A stretch of DNA of 22,328 nt. Source: UBA4582 sp047629195 (GTDB lineage Bacteria; Pseudomonadota; Gammaproteobacteria; Pseudomonadales; Azotimanducaceae). How positions within the stretch are numbered: position 1 is the stretch's first letter; each line of letters opens with the position of its first letter. Below, in pieces: positions 1-7,447 of this stretch. Both the position numbers and the translations under genes were made by a program. The notes under the pieces were generated by a model, which searched no databases, was not told the origin of the DNA, and worked only from the letters and a program-made list of their open reading frames with translations. The stretch covers positions 1 to 22,328 of the forward strand of contig JBLHWY010000106.1 in assembly GCA_047629195.1 (NCBI GenBank), given 5' to 3'.

Positions 1-1
1 C

Positions 2-373
2 CCCACTTTTAACAATAAGATGCTGGGTCAACGGAATGAGGTGAACTATACGGCATGCTCCGTCGACAATGGCGCGCACAGCTTTTTCAATGCCATTCAG
101 CGAATCAGCTTCGACGGTGATGCACAACTCATCACCCTACCACCCGGCTACTACGGCTCAGAGCCGATGTTTGCAGCCGCGACAGATGCAACAGGCGAAG
201 GAGACGGTTACGTGCTTGAGGTTGTCTACAACGCATTCGAACACAAGAGCGAGCTGCAGATTTATCAGGCAAATGATCTCAACAACCAGGTGTGTAATCT
301 CAAACTGAAGCATCATGTGCCGCACCAGTTTCATGGATTCTTCAGTGATGAGGTTTTTTGCGATGTACCTTAA
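2..373 (+). CDS. Carotenoid oxygenase (RPE65/CCD family), C-terminal fragment
   Basis: The frame is open at the left edge, so only the last 123 codons are present. The sequence matches the C-terminal end of carotenoid cleavage oxygenases: GSEPMFAAA, then GDGYVLEVVYN, KSELQIYQA, and the closing PHQFHGFF. In this family that His is the fourth ligand of the non-haem iron in the seven-bladed propeller. Known members cleave carotenoid, apocarotenoid or stilbene double bonds with O2, usually in the cytoplasm or at the membrane. The ATG at 20 is internal and is not the real start. The stop codon TAA (371-373) lies inside the first copy of a 13-bp tandem repeat, so the last codons may have been changed by repeat expansion. 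Family assignment is fairly secure; the substrate cannot be told. Confidence 0.8.
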   Translation, partial: PTFNNKMLGQRNEVNYTACSVDNGAHSFFNAIQRISFDGDAQLITLPPGYYGSEPMFAAATDATGEGDGYVLEVVYNAFEHKSELQIYQANDLNNQVCNLKLKHHVPHQFHGFFSDEVFCDVP

Positions 374-413
374 GGATGTACCTTAAGGATGTACCTTAAG
401 GATGTACCTTAAG
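362..413. repeat. Four perfect tandem copies of a 13-bp unit
   Basis: The unit GATGTACCTTAAG occurs at 362-374, 375-387, 388-400 and 401-413 without a mismatch. It contains the palindrome CCTTAAGG at each junction. The first copy encodes the last codons and the stop of the carotenoid oxygenase. Because 13 is not a multiple of three, successive copies place TAA in all three frames on both strands. Replication slippage is the simplest origin. Confidence 0.95.
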
Positions 414-467
414 CGGCCGTACTCCGAAAAGATGCTTGGAACCACTGCCTAGAAATAAGCGCCCGGA

Positions 468-496
468 AACCAATGCTTAGAATCTAAGCATTGGTT
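468..496. repeat. Perfect 13-bp inverted repeat with 3-nt centre
   Basis: AACCAATGCTTAG (468-480) is followed by AAT and its exact reverse complement (484-496). It lies between two convergent genes, 95 bases after the carotenoid oxygenase stop and 152 bases after the end of the crotonase gene. It lacks a following T-run, so it is not a classical intrinsic terminator. It could still act as a bidirectional transcription block, a protein site, or a REP-like element. Apart from it and the tandem repeat, nothing coding is seen in 374-647. Confidence 0.7.
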
Positions 497-647
497 AAGG
501 CTAAAGGCACTTTACAATCCAAAAATAACTAGTCCGCAAACTCAAATCTCCGTAGTTACTTCCCGACAACCTATTGATTTCTTGCCCAACAGATCTGAAA
601 AGTCCAGGAAATTAACTCCGGAACAGGTATTTATGGACGGGAACTAA

Positions 648-1487
648 CTACTTCTTCTTCGCCTGGGCCATGATGATTTCAGCACCCTTTGGATCAACCG
701 CCATACCATGAACTTGGTAGTTGTTGGCATGTCCCAATTGTTGCAGAGTCATGGCGGCCTGAAGAGCAGGCCACAACCCCTGACTATCCTGCATCTGGTT
801 GACTGACTGTTTCGCCAGTTTCAGCCCCATACTTGGTCGCTCTGCAATGTGCTCAGCCATATCGGTTGTGAATTTTGTCAGGCCTTCACGCGGCACAACA
901 TGATTCACCATACCCAGAGATTTCGCTTCCTCTGCGGTAACGGGTTCGCCGGTAAATAACATTTCCTTGGCTTTTCGTACGCCAACTTCCCAAGGGTGAG
1001 CGAAGTACTCAACACCGTTTACCCCGAATGCAACAACGGGATCAGCAAAGGTTGCATCGTCACTGGCAATGATCATGTCACAGACCCAGATGAGCATCAG
1101 ACCACCGGCGATGACTTTGCCCTGAACCTCCGCAATGATAGGTTTCGGCAAATTTCGCCACCGCCAGCACATGCCAAGATAGACCTCCTGCTCAACCGCC
1201 ATGGTACCTTCCGACCCTGGCTTCGAGAAACCACCCCAATTACTGACGGTTTCGAAATCAGTAATCTTGCTTCGATCCCTGAGATCATGACCTGAAGAGA
1301 AATGAGGACCATCTGCAGCCAATACAATCACATTGGCTTCATCATCCTGAGCAGCAAGATCAAAAGCCTCGTTCAGCTCATAGGTCATCGCCTTATCTTG
1401 TGCATTTCTGGCTTTCTCACGCGAAAGCACAATACGGGCTACGCCGTTGGTTACACCCTCATATCGAATGGTTTTGAAGTCTGGCAT
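648..1487 (-). CDS. Crotonase-fold enoyl-CoA hydratase/isomerase family protein
   Basis: A complete 279-aa protein of normal crotonase length. The N-terminal half carries the oxyanion-hole signature SSGHDL (residues 64-69). The second half has the AGGLML segment (127-132) and the long motif ending in EYFAHPWEVG. In canonical hydratases two glutamates protonate and hydrate the enoyl-CoA. Here the aligned positions are Met131 (in GGLM) and Val151 (in DPVV), so ordinary hydratase chemistry is doubtful. The GHDL...HPWE pattern is typical of a large uncharacterised branch common in actinobacteria and in lipid-degrading proteobacteria (from memory). The start ATG has an AGAGGTG ribosome site a few bases upstream. 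It is transcribed divergently from the acyl-CoA dehydrogenase pair, which suggests action on the same CoA-bound intermediates. The exact reaction is unknown. Confidence 0.85.
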   Translation of the reverse strand: MPDFKTIRYEGVTNGVARIVLSREKARNAQDKAMTYELNEAFDLAAQDDEANVIVLAADGPHFSSGHDLRDRSKITDFETVSNWGGFSKPGSEGTMAVEQEVYLGMCWRWRNLPKPIIAEVQGKVIAGGLMLIWVCDMIIASDDATFADPVVAFGVNGVEYFAHPWEVGVRKAKEMLFTGEPVTAEEAKSLGMVNHVVPREGLTKFTTDMAEHIAERPSMGLKLAKQSVNQMQDSQGLWPALQAAMTLQQLGHANNYQVHGMAVDPKGAEIIMAQAKKK

Positions 1488-1623
1488 TCTGGCACCTCTG
1501 TTGAACTATCAAGTAATTAATCAAGTGACCAACCATAGCAGAATTTTTAAAACAGTCACACTTGATTGTTTTAGACGCAAACTCATGGCAGCATACAGGT
1601 TGAAACTACTATTGGTTGAGAAT
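1488..1623. promoter_or_regulatory. Divergent control region between crotonase and ACAD operon
   Basis: This 136-bp gap must hold promoters for both directions. ATCAAGT occurs at 1508-1514 and again at 1520-1526, 12 bp apart (about one helical turn). Its inverse ACTTGAT is at 1560-1566. The spacing and orientation fit binding of a dimeric regulator. No convincing -35/-10 pair could be fixed by eye. The regulator is not known; the TetR protein encoded at 6785-7447 is a candidate only. Confidence 0.4.
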
Positions 1624-2832
1624 ATGTCGGAACAAACCACACAGACTGAAAGGGACGAGTTCAGGGAATATTGCCAAAGATGGCTGAATGAGAATCGGCC
1701 ACCCCCAACAAACGTGCCATTGCCGCAAAATGCATACGAAGTCACCTATCATGAACACCGAGCTTACCTATGTGATTGGCAAGCCAAATGCTATGAAGCA
1801 CAACTGATTGGAACAGACGTTGCCAAGGAATATGGCGGACACGGACACACCGAGTTTCAGGCCATCGCCAGCGCCGAAGTACGAAAAGCGCGGGTACCGT
1901 ACTTCATTAACTGGATTGGACTTGGCATGACAGCACCTACGTTGTTGGTGCATGGTACTGAAGAGCAGAAAAAACGCTTCTTACCACCTATCTTCTCCGC
2001 AGAAGAGATCTGGTGCCAGGGTTTCAGTGAACCGGGCGCCGGTTCTGACCTAGTGTCTCTGCAAACCTCAGCCGTTAAAGATGGAGACAGCTGGATCATC
2101 AACGGCAACAAGGTATGGACAAGTCTAGGCGCAATCTCAAGCTGGATGTTATTACTTGCCAGAAATGACAAGGACGACAAATACAACGGCATCACCTATT
2201 TTCTGGCCGATATGGCGCATGCAGGTGTGACAGTTCGACCCATTCATAAAATGACGGGTGAATCAGGTTTTAATGAGGTCTTTCTTGAAGACGTAGTGAT
2301 TCCAGATCGCCACCGAGTCGACGAGGTGGGTGCCGGTTGGAAGGTTGCCATGTCTACGCTCACAAGTGAGCGAGGTGCCGCCGCCGGCGTGGGGGCTGTC
2401 GCCAGCAGCGATTCACCTTTGACAGCAATACTTCAATTGATCGAGCTCGCTAAAACCACAAAACGAAATGGCGTCCCCGTCTGGGATGACCCGGTCGCAA
2501 GAGATCGAATCGTCAACCTCTATGTACGTATAGAAGCTACCATGCAGAATGCGCGAAGAACGCGGGTCAAAGCATTGAATGGCGGAAGCATGCGTTTGCC
2601 ATTGCAGGGAAAAGTGGTTGGTAGCGAAATCGGCCAAGCACTCAATGAGTTAGCGCTGTCCGTGCTCGGATTGAAGTCCAGCCTCTACGTCGGCGATGAA
2701 CATGCTATCGACGATGGTAAATGGGCACTCGGCTACATGAATACTTACACTGGGACGATCTCCGGTGGCAGCAGTGAAATCCAGCGCAATATCCTCGGAG
2801 AACGCGTGCTGGGTCTTCCAAAAACCAAATAG
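1624..2832 (+). CDS. Acyl-CoA dehydrogenase, first subunit of a pair
   Basis: A 402-aa flavoprotein of the acyl-CoA dehydrogenase family, which introduces an alpha-beta double bond into acyl-CoA and passes electrons to ETF. The FAD/substrate motif FSEPGAGSD is at residues 134-142 and WIINGNKVWT at 157-166. The C-terminal SGGSSEIQRN ends with ERVLGLP. At the place where medium-chain enzymes carry the catalytic Glu (in YEGT) this protein has Gly. A Glu in TSER (E249) sits where isovaleryl-CoA dehydrogenase and the mycobacterial steroid FadE alpha subunits keep their base. I chose ATG 1624 because the family starts about here. The frame is open further upstream (ATG 1585 and earlier), but that would add non-homologous residues. 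The ribosome site is weak. The gene is followed nine bases later by a second, shorter ACAD, as in alpha2-beta2 heterotetrameric FadE pairs. Confidence 0.88.
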   Translation: MSEQTTQTERDEFREYCQRWLNENRPPPTNVPLPQNAYEVTYHEHRAYLCDWQAKCYEAQLIGTDVAKEYGGHGHTEFQAIASAEVRKARVPYFINWIGLGMTAPTLLVHGTEEQKKRFLPPIFSAEEIWCQGFSEPGAGSDLVSLQTSAVKDGDSWIINGNKVWTSLGAISSWMLLLARNDKDDKYNGITYFLADMAHAGVTVRPIHKMTGESGFNEVFLEDVVIPDRHRVDEVGAGWKVAMSTLTSERGAAAGVGAVASSDSPLTAILQLIELAKTTKRNGVPVWDDPVARDRIVNLYVRIEATMQNARRTRVKALNGGSMRLPLQGKVVGSEIGQALNELALSVLGLKSSLYVGDEHAIDDGKWALGYMNTYTGTISGGSSEIQRNILGERVLGLPKTK

Positions 2833-2841
2833 GTAAAACAT

Positions 2842-3954
2842 ATGACTCAACCAAGAGATTTTGGCTTTGATGAAGAAACAGGCATGCTGAAAGATGCAGC
2901 GCAAAGGTTCTTTGAAGAAAAGCGACCCCTGGAAAAAATGCGACCTCACCTGGCTGGCACTGAAGACCCCTACCATGGCTCAGCGCGCACGGTCTGGTTT
3001 GACCAAGAAAATTGGCGTGAGATTCAAGCCTTGGGTTGGCATCTGCTGGCAGTGCCGGAAGCTGTCGGTGGTATCGGTATGGGCCTTGTTCCAGCGACTG
3101 CAATACAAGAAGAGATTGGTCGAGCTGCTTGTCCAACACCATTAACGGGCACACTCCAGTCGACCTTCGTACTTCGAGCAGCAGAAGCCAATACCTTACT
3201 CACTCGAATTGCCGAAGGTGCGAGCATGGCACTGGCCATCCACGGCGAAGACGGCTCCCTTGAACCAGGATCAACCGACGTTACAGCTAACGGCACTCGG
3301 CTGTCCGGTACCAGCTGGTATGTCCAAGATATTCAGAAAGCAGATATGTTTATCGTCTCCGCCAGAAGCAAACAGGGCGTCGGGCTATATATGGTGGAAG
3401 CCACCAATTGCGACCTAGAACAAGACAAGATAGTTGATTTAACCAGGGACCAAGGCCGCATCGTAATGAACGATGTCCAAGCTGAGTTGATTACTGAGCC
3501 GGGCAAAGGAGAAGAGGTCCTTGCCAGTGCGCTGCCAGCTATCCTCACTTTACTCGCTGCAGACATTGTCGGCGCAGCAGAATGGCAGCTGCAGGCAACC
3601 GCGGATTACGCGAAGGTCAGGTCACAATTTGACCGCCCGATTGGATTTTTTCAGGCGGTAAAACACCCGATCGTCAACATGATGATATCCGTAGATGAAA
3701 CACGATCGCTTGTTTATAACTCAGCCTCTGCCTTTGACCATGATCCTGAAGACGCTTTACGATGCGCCCTGATGGCTAAGGCCAGCGCATCGGAAACCGC
3801 TTCATTCTGTAGTAATCGATCCACCCAGTTACATGGCGGCATAGGATTCACCTGGGAGTCGGATGTGCAGATCTATCACAAACGGCAAATGCATAGCCAG
3901 TTCCTGTATGGCGATGCTAGCTGGCACAGAAGCAAACTGGCAGAGCTACTATGA
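2842..3954 (+). CDS. Acyl-CoA dehydrogenase, second (beta-like) subunit
   Basis: A 370-aa ACAD-fold protein, shorter and more diverged than its upstream partner. The C-terminal domain keeps SQFDRPIGFFQAVKH (FAD/dimer contacts) and QLHGGIGFTWESD. The middle domain is poor in the usual ACAD signatures and lacks the FSEPGAGSD motif of the first gene. This is the pattern of the beta partner in two-gene ACADs such as FadE27/FadE29 of the mycobacterial cholesterol pathway, where one subunit holds the catalytic base and the other completes FAD binding. It starts nine bases after the first ACAD with a TAGGT-type ribosome site. Its stop overlaps the next start as ATGA, so the three genes form a translationally coupled operon. 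The heteromeric assembly is inferred from the family, not visible directly. Confidence 0.85.
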   Translation: MTQPRDFGFDEETGMLKDAAQRFFEEKRPLEKMRPHLAGTEDPYHGSARTVWFDQENWREIQALGWHLLAVPEAVGGIGMGLVPATAIQEEIGRAACPTPLTGTLQSTFVLRAAEANTLLTRIAEGASMALAIHGEDGSLEPGSTDVTANGTRLSGTSWYVQDIQKADMFIVSARSKQGVGLYMVEATNCDLEQDKIVDLTRDQGRIVMNDVQAELITEPGKGEEVLASALPAILTLLAADIVGAAEWQLQATADYAKVRSQFDRPIGFFQAVKHPIVNMMISVDETRSLVYNSASAFDHDPEDALRCALMAKASASETASFCSNRSTQLHGGIGFTWESDVQIYHKRQMHSQFLYGDASWHRSKLAELL

Positions 3955-4952
3955 ATACCAGCGTCACCTTAAAGCGAAGGCCGAAAGGGAAGCCTGTACC
4001 AGCGGACTTCGACATAGTTCAAAGTGAGATTCCCGAACCTCGTGCTGATGAAGTGCTGGTCGAAAATTTGTTCATCTCTCTCGATGCAGGTTTTCGAAAT
4101 TGGATGGATGCAGATGCCGGTGATGAGGTGCTACCAGCAATGGCACTCGGCAAGCCCGTCATGGGTTTGACAGTCTCACGGGTTATTGCGTCCAACAATC
4201 TCGATCTTCCACTGAATCAGCTTCTGATGGGTAGACTTGCCTGGCAGTCCCATTCCATTGCTGGTCCTAACGATTTTCTTGTACCGCTCAAGTCGGATGA
4301 CGATATACCGCTCAGCTATCATCTTGGCATTCTCGGTGATACCGGTATGTCTGCATACTTTGGACTAATAGATATAGCACAACCACGCCCCGGCGATACG
4401 GTCGTGATATCTGCAGCCGCTGGTGCTGTTGGTTATGTCGCGGGTCAGGTCGCCAGAATTCTTGGTGCAACCAACATTGTCGGCTTCACGAGTAGTGATG
4501 AGAAAGCCAAAAAACTCATCGATGAAGTGGGTTATGACGCGGTGATCAATCATGCCACGGATAACATTGAAGCAAAGCTTGCGGAGTATTGCCCTAATGG
4601 TATCGATATTTACTTCGACAATGTCGGTGGACCGCTATTAGAACACGTACTGAATCACATCAATGAAGGTGCAAGGATACCTTTCTGCGGTGCGGTTGCC
4701 GACTACACGAGTAAGAACGCTGGGCCTTCTAATCTATTCAAGCTAGTGACCAATAGCGCAAGGCTTCAGGGTTTCATGACCCATCACAATGTTGACCGAT
4801 ACTTTGAAGCCAGAAATCAATTGAAAGCCTGGCTATCAAACGGCGATCTCACTTGTTTTGAACAGCGCTACGAGGGTGTTAGCAACTGCGGCGTCGCTTT
4901 TTCCGATCTGTTCGCCGGGAAGAACTTTGGCAAATCTGTGGTGCAGGTTTAG
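3951..4952 (+). CDS. Zinc-less MDR NADP-dependent oxidoreductase (PGR/curcumin reductase-like)
   Basis: A 333-aa medium-chain dehydrogenase/reductase of the COG2130 type (prostaglandin/leukotriene reductase, curcumin reductase, 2-alkenal reductase). It has no zinc ligands. Seen in order: the substrate-domain start, GDTGMSAYFG (129-138), the nucleotide-binding SAAAGAVG (154-161), and GIDIYFDNVGG. Family members reduce the double bond of enones or enals with NADPH. The ATG overlaps the stop of the upstream ACAD by four bases (ATGA), so translation is coupled and the enzyme probably acts in the same pathway, for example on an unsaturated ketone. A second family member lies at 15780-16784. The gene ends 36 bases before a convergent gene, and no clear terminator is seen in the gap. 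Confidence 0.87.
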   Translation: MNTSVTLKRRPKGKPVPADFDIVQSEIPEPRADEVLVENLFISLDAGFRNWMDADAGDEVLPAMALGKPVMGLTVSRVIASNNLDLPLNQLLMGRLAWQSHSIAGPNDFLVPLKSDDDIPLSYHLGILGDTGMSAYFGLIDIAQPRPGDTVVISAAAGAVGYVAGQVARILGATNIVGFTSSDEKAKKLIDEVGYDAVINHATDNIEAKLAEYCPNGIDIYFDNVGGPLLEHVLNHINEGARIPFCGAVADYTSKNAGPSNLFKLVTNSARLQGFMTHHNVDRYFEARNQLKAWLSNGDLTCFEQRYEGVSNCGVAFSDLFAGKNFGKSVVQV

Positions 4953-4988
4953 TCAATTAAGCACTCACTCAGCCATTTTTCAATGCCG

Positions 4989-5468
4989 TCATTGATCGCT
5001 AGCCAATGCAACAAGAACTTGATCAAGACAGTCAGCACTCTGCAACTCAATAGTGGAAAGCTCATCAAGGTCATCGGCTAATTGTGGATATGCGGCTTTC
5101 AATCCCTGCCACGCCCCAGCACCTTGTCTTTCAGCCTTTGCCTGTATACTCATTTGATCTATCGCAGATAGCCCCTCAAACACCGAATAATAGGTTTCCT
5201 TCGCCTGCGGCATGACACCCAGCACCAGATCTCTGTCGGCACTCGACGGAGGCAACAGCCGTTCGACACGATCTGCAATCTCATCCTCACGCTCAGCACA
5301 AGCCAACAGGCTTTCCTTGTGATCAGTGACTTCTTCTGCCCAACCACGATACCTCGCCGCGGCTGTTCGCTCCAACTGTGAAAGAAGAAATGGCAGTGCT
5401 TCGGCAGAGACGCTACCTAGATACGGCGCAAGTAGTTCTCCGAAATTGGGTATCTGTGGATTTACCAT
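4989..5468 (-). CDS. Small all-helical, possibly ferritin-like protein; function unknown
   Basis: A 159-aa soluble protein without signal peptide or membrane segment. The composition (Ala, Glu, Leu-rich, few Pro after the N-terminus) predicts a bundle of four long helices. The spacing of acidic residues resembles ferritin-like helices: QLERTAAARYRGWAEE, EREDEIADRVERLL, AERQGAGAW and IELQSADCLDQVL. The expected ExxH iron ligands are altered to ExxI/ExxA forms, so metal binding is uncertain. I chose ATG 5468 because an AGGAG site lies six bases upstream; the TTG two codons earlier would sit directly on that site. The gene is the last of a minus-strand TetR-Rieske-unknown operon, 60 bases after the Rieske stop. 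This suggests a helper or substrate-handling role for that oxygenase. I do not recognise a named family. Confidence 0.7.
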   Translation of the reverse strand: MVNPQIPNFGELLAPYLGSVSAEALPFLLSQLERTAAARYRGWAEEVTDHKESLLACAEREDEIADRVERLLPPSSADRDLVLGVMPQAKETYYSVFEGLSAIDQMSIQAKAERQGAGAWQGLKAAYPQLADDLDELSTIELQSADCLDQVLVALASDQ

Positions 5469-5528
5469 AAACAACTCCTATAGAGATAAAAATGAACTCA
5501 AGTTAACCACATAAGCTGCTCTCTGTCG

Positions 5529-6788
5529 TTAGTCATGATATTCGATCAAGCTAAGCCTGGGGTCATTAGGGTAAACCCAGTCAGGGCCGATGACTGGGGG
5601 TACATGTAAATCAGCCGGTATATTTTCAACACCAATGACTTGATCAGCAGACTGATGCCAGTAGTAAATTCGCGCCTCTTGATAACTGAGAGGAACGCCT
5701 TTGAAACCATAGGATTCCACAGACTTCTGTATCCAATTGCCAAATTCGATATCTTCAAGTAGCACTTGAACAAGCTTTTCACCATTATTCTCAGTCCACA
5801 TATCCGGTGCGGGCTTATCACCCCAGTCGGGTGCGAAGGTCCAAGTTTCGATCTTGGCTTTGTTAATCCCATTGGGCCAGAACAAAAGCGGTGGTATCGC
5901 AAAAGGACTAAGGGGCGAAACCCAATTTGGGAAAATGCCGTAGGATTGTGTACAGGTTCGGGCGATTTCCCCGACAGTTTCAATCTCTGGAATACCCGTA
6001 TTATGCTGTTGCATTATGCCTTTTGAGTTGCCAGGCCGTGGCGCGACCATTCTGCCGTGACCATTGGGATAAAAAGTGTTCACGTTGCGACGGTCATCTA
6101 ATATGGGTGCGACCGTTGACGGATGAATAGTTTTCACATGATAAACTTCTGTATTCGCTTCCATCGCAATTTTCCAATTGCAATCGAGGTCAAATGTATG
6201 GCGGGCAGCAAGCCTGCATTTATCAAACTGAAACTCACGCCACTCATCAGCAATTGGCCCCAAATAATCATGCAGGCTAGGCGCATCATCGTCAAAGTTA
6301 ACGAAAATCAAATTACCGAACTGCTCACATCTCACTTTGTTCAACGACCGATGCGAAAAATTCAAATCTTTAAAATCCTCCGGATCCCGTATTGATCTGA
6401 GTTCGCCTTCGTGGTCGTAACTCCAGCCGTGGTATTTACAGGTTAAACGAACTTTGCGGCCCGAAGATTCTGTGACTACTGGCGCTCCCCTGTGGCTACA
6501 AGTATTGTAGAAGGCATTAATAGCACCCGTTTCAGAATGAACGATGACAACGGGTTGGCCCGCCTGCTCCCAGAGAATAAAACAACCCGGTTCTGGTATC
6601 TCATCGATATGAGAGGCGAGCAACCAGGATTTTCGCCACAAATGTTGCTTTTCCAATTCAAAGAAACGCTTATCAGTATACCGACCACCCGGCAAATCCG
6701 GCATGTGAGGAAAAGCTGAAGGCGGCTCGGTTCTGCTGGCTTCATATTCCATGAGTTTTCGCAGCGTTAAAATTTCCTGCTGATTCAT
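5529..6788 (-). CDS. Rieske non-haem iron oxygenase, alpha subunit
   Basis: A 419-aa ring-hydroxylating-type oxygenase. The Rieske [2Fe-2S] ligands are C97-x-H99 and C117-x2-H120, separated by 17 residues as usual. The catalytic domain has NWK (204-206), then E214-V-Y-H217 and H222 for the mononuclear iron, with Asp346 (in LLEDIEF) as the likely third ligand. The residue that normally bridges the Rieske cluster and iron is Asp in most members; here it is Glu214. Members hydroxylate or demethylate hydrophobic rings with O2 and electrons from a ferredoxin/reductase. No such partner and no beta subunit is encoded nearby, so it may be an alpha-only (alpha3) enzyme. AGGAG lies six bases before ATG 6788. 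The start overlaps the TetR stop as ATGA, so the two are translationally coupled. Confidence 0.9.
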   Translation of the reverse strand: MNQQEILTLRKLMEYEASRTEPPSAFPHMPDLPGGRYTDKRFFELEKQHLWRKSWLLASHIDEIPEPGCFILWEQAGQPVVIVHSETGAINAFYNTCSHRGAPVVTESSGRKVRLTCKYHGWSYDHEGELRSIRDPEDFKDLNFSHRSLNKVRCEQFGNLIFVNFDDDAPSLHDYLGPIADEWREFQFDKCRLAARHTFDLDCNWKIAMEANTEVYHVKTIHPSTVAPILDDRRNVNTFYPNGHGRMVAPRPGNSKGIMQQHNTGIPEIETVGEIARTCTQSYGIFPNWVSPLSPFAIPPLLFWPNGINKAKIETWTFAPDWGDKPAPDMWTENNGEKLVQVLLEDIEFGNWIQKSVESYGFKGVPLSYQEARIYYWHQSADQVIGVENIPADLHVPPVIGPDWVYPNDPRLSLIEYHD

Positions 6789-7447
6789 TGGTAACTCCTT
6801 GTCAGTACTGTATTCAGCTTTGCTGCCAATTGTGTTTTCGTATCTTTAACGGCAATAGATTGTAGTATGCCTAGCTGGGCCAAGGTCAGTTGTTGCTCAA
6901 GTTGCTTGAGGCTAAAACACTGCTTTGCCCACAAGGTCAGAACGCCCCAGCTCTGACTTGTTATATTCCAACTGATAGGCCTCATGTCTATCTCTGGCCT
7001 AACTTCAGCACGCCTCTGCGCAAACTGAAGCTCAAGATGAATTGTTTCAGCTCCCTGCCTTATAAGCACATCAATTAAAGCCTGCTCAGGTTTTGCTGCG
7101 TGTAACGCTTGGATCATGGCAAGCGCGTATGCCGGTGTCGCTTGGATTTGTTCAAATATGGCTTGCTCTCTAGCGAGAATGCGGGTGATACCCGGCGCGA
7201 CCAAAGCGACTTTAGCCGTGATTTTTTGCAACACGTCATTTGTTGCCATGAGCACCAGATCGTCTTTACCCGCAAATTGATTATATAAAGTTTTTTTTGC
7301 AACACCTGCTTCTTCTGCTAATGCGCGCATCGTGAGACCTTCATAACCTGAACGGCCTAGGATCATGCGGGCAACCGCTAATATTCGGGCTTGGCGTTCC
7401 TGTAAGCGATCCGATTGATACTTACCGCGCTGTGCGAGAGAACTCAA
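6785..7447 (-). CDS. TetR-family transcriptional regulator (TTG start)
   Basis: A 220-aa regulator with an N-terminal helix-turn-helix: GLTMRALAEEAGVAKKTLYN, about residues 37-56, preceded by ILAVARMILGRSGYEG. The C-terminal ligand domain is unlike any I recognise. I chose TTG 7447 because an AGGAG site (reverse complement of 7453-7457) lies five bases upstream and leaves about 20 residues before helix 1, as is usual. ATG 7501 lacks a ribosome site and GTG 7561 would add 38 unrelated residues. The gene overlaps the Rieske gene by four bases and diverges from the P450 with a 117-bp gap. It therefore probably controls both oxygenases, most likely as a repressor relieved by the substrate or a CoA ester. 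Family sure; ligand unknown. Confidence 0.85.
   Translation of the reverse strand: MSSLAQRGKYQSDRLQERQARILAVARMILGRSGYEGLTMRALAEEAGVAKKTLYNQFAGKDDLVLMATNDVLQKITAKVALVAPGITRILAREQAIFEQIQATPAYALAMIQALHAAKPEQALIDVLIRQGAETIHLELQFAQRRAEVRPEIDMRPISWNITSQSWGVLTLWAKQCFSLKQLEQQLTLAQLGILQSIAVKDTKTQLAAKLNTVLTRSYQ

Noticed and set aside
362..413. Possible CRISPR-like repeat array
   Set aside because: The 13-bp copies are directly joined with no spacers, and no cas genes are present.
1447..1623. N-terminal extension of the first acyl-CoA dehydrogenase from ATG 1447
   Set aside because: It would overlap the divergent crotonase start and adds about 59 residues not expected in the family.
2705..3154. 149-codon open frame on the minus strand
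   Set aside because: It lies opposite the two ACAD genes, which carry strong family motifs; its own composition looks random.
5546..5983. 145-codon open frame on the minus strand
   Set aside because: It is an alternative frame inside the Rieske oxygenase gene.
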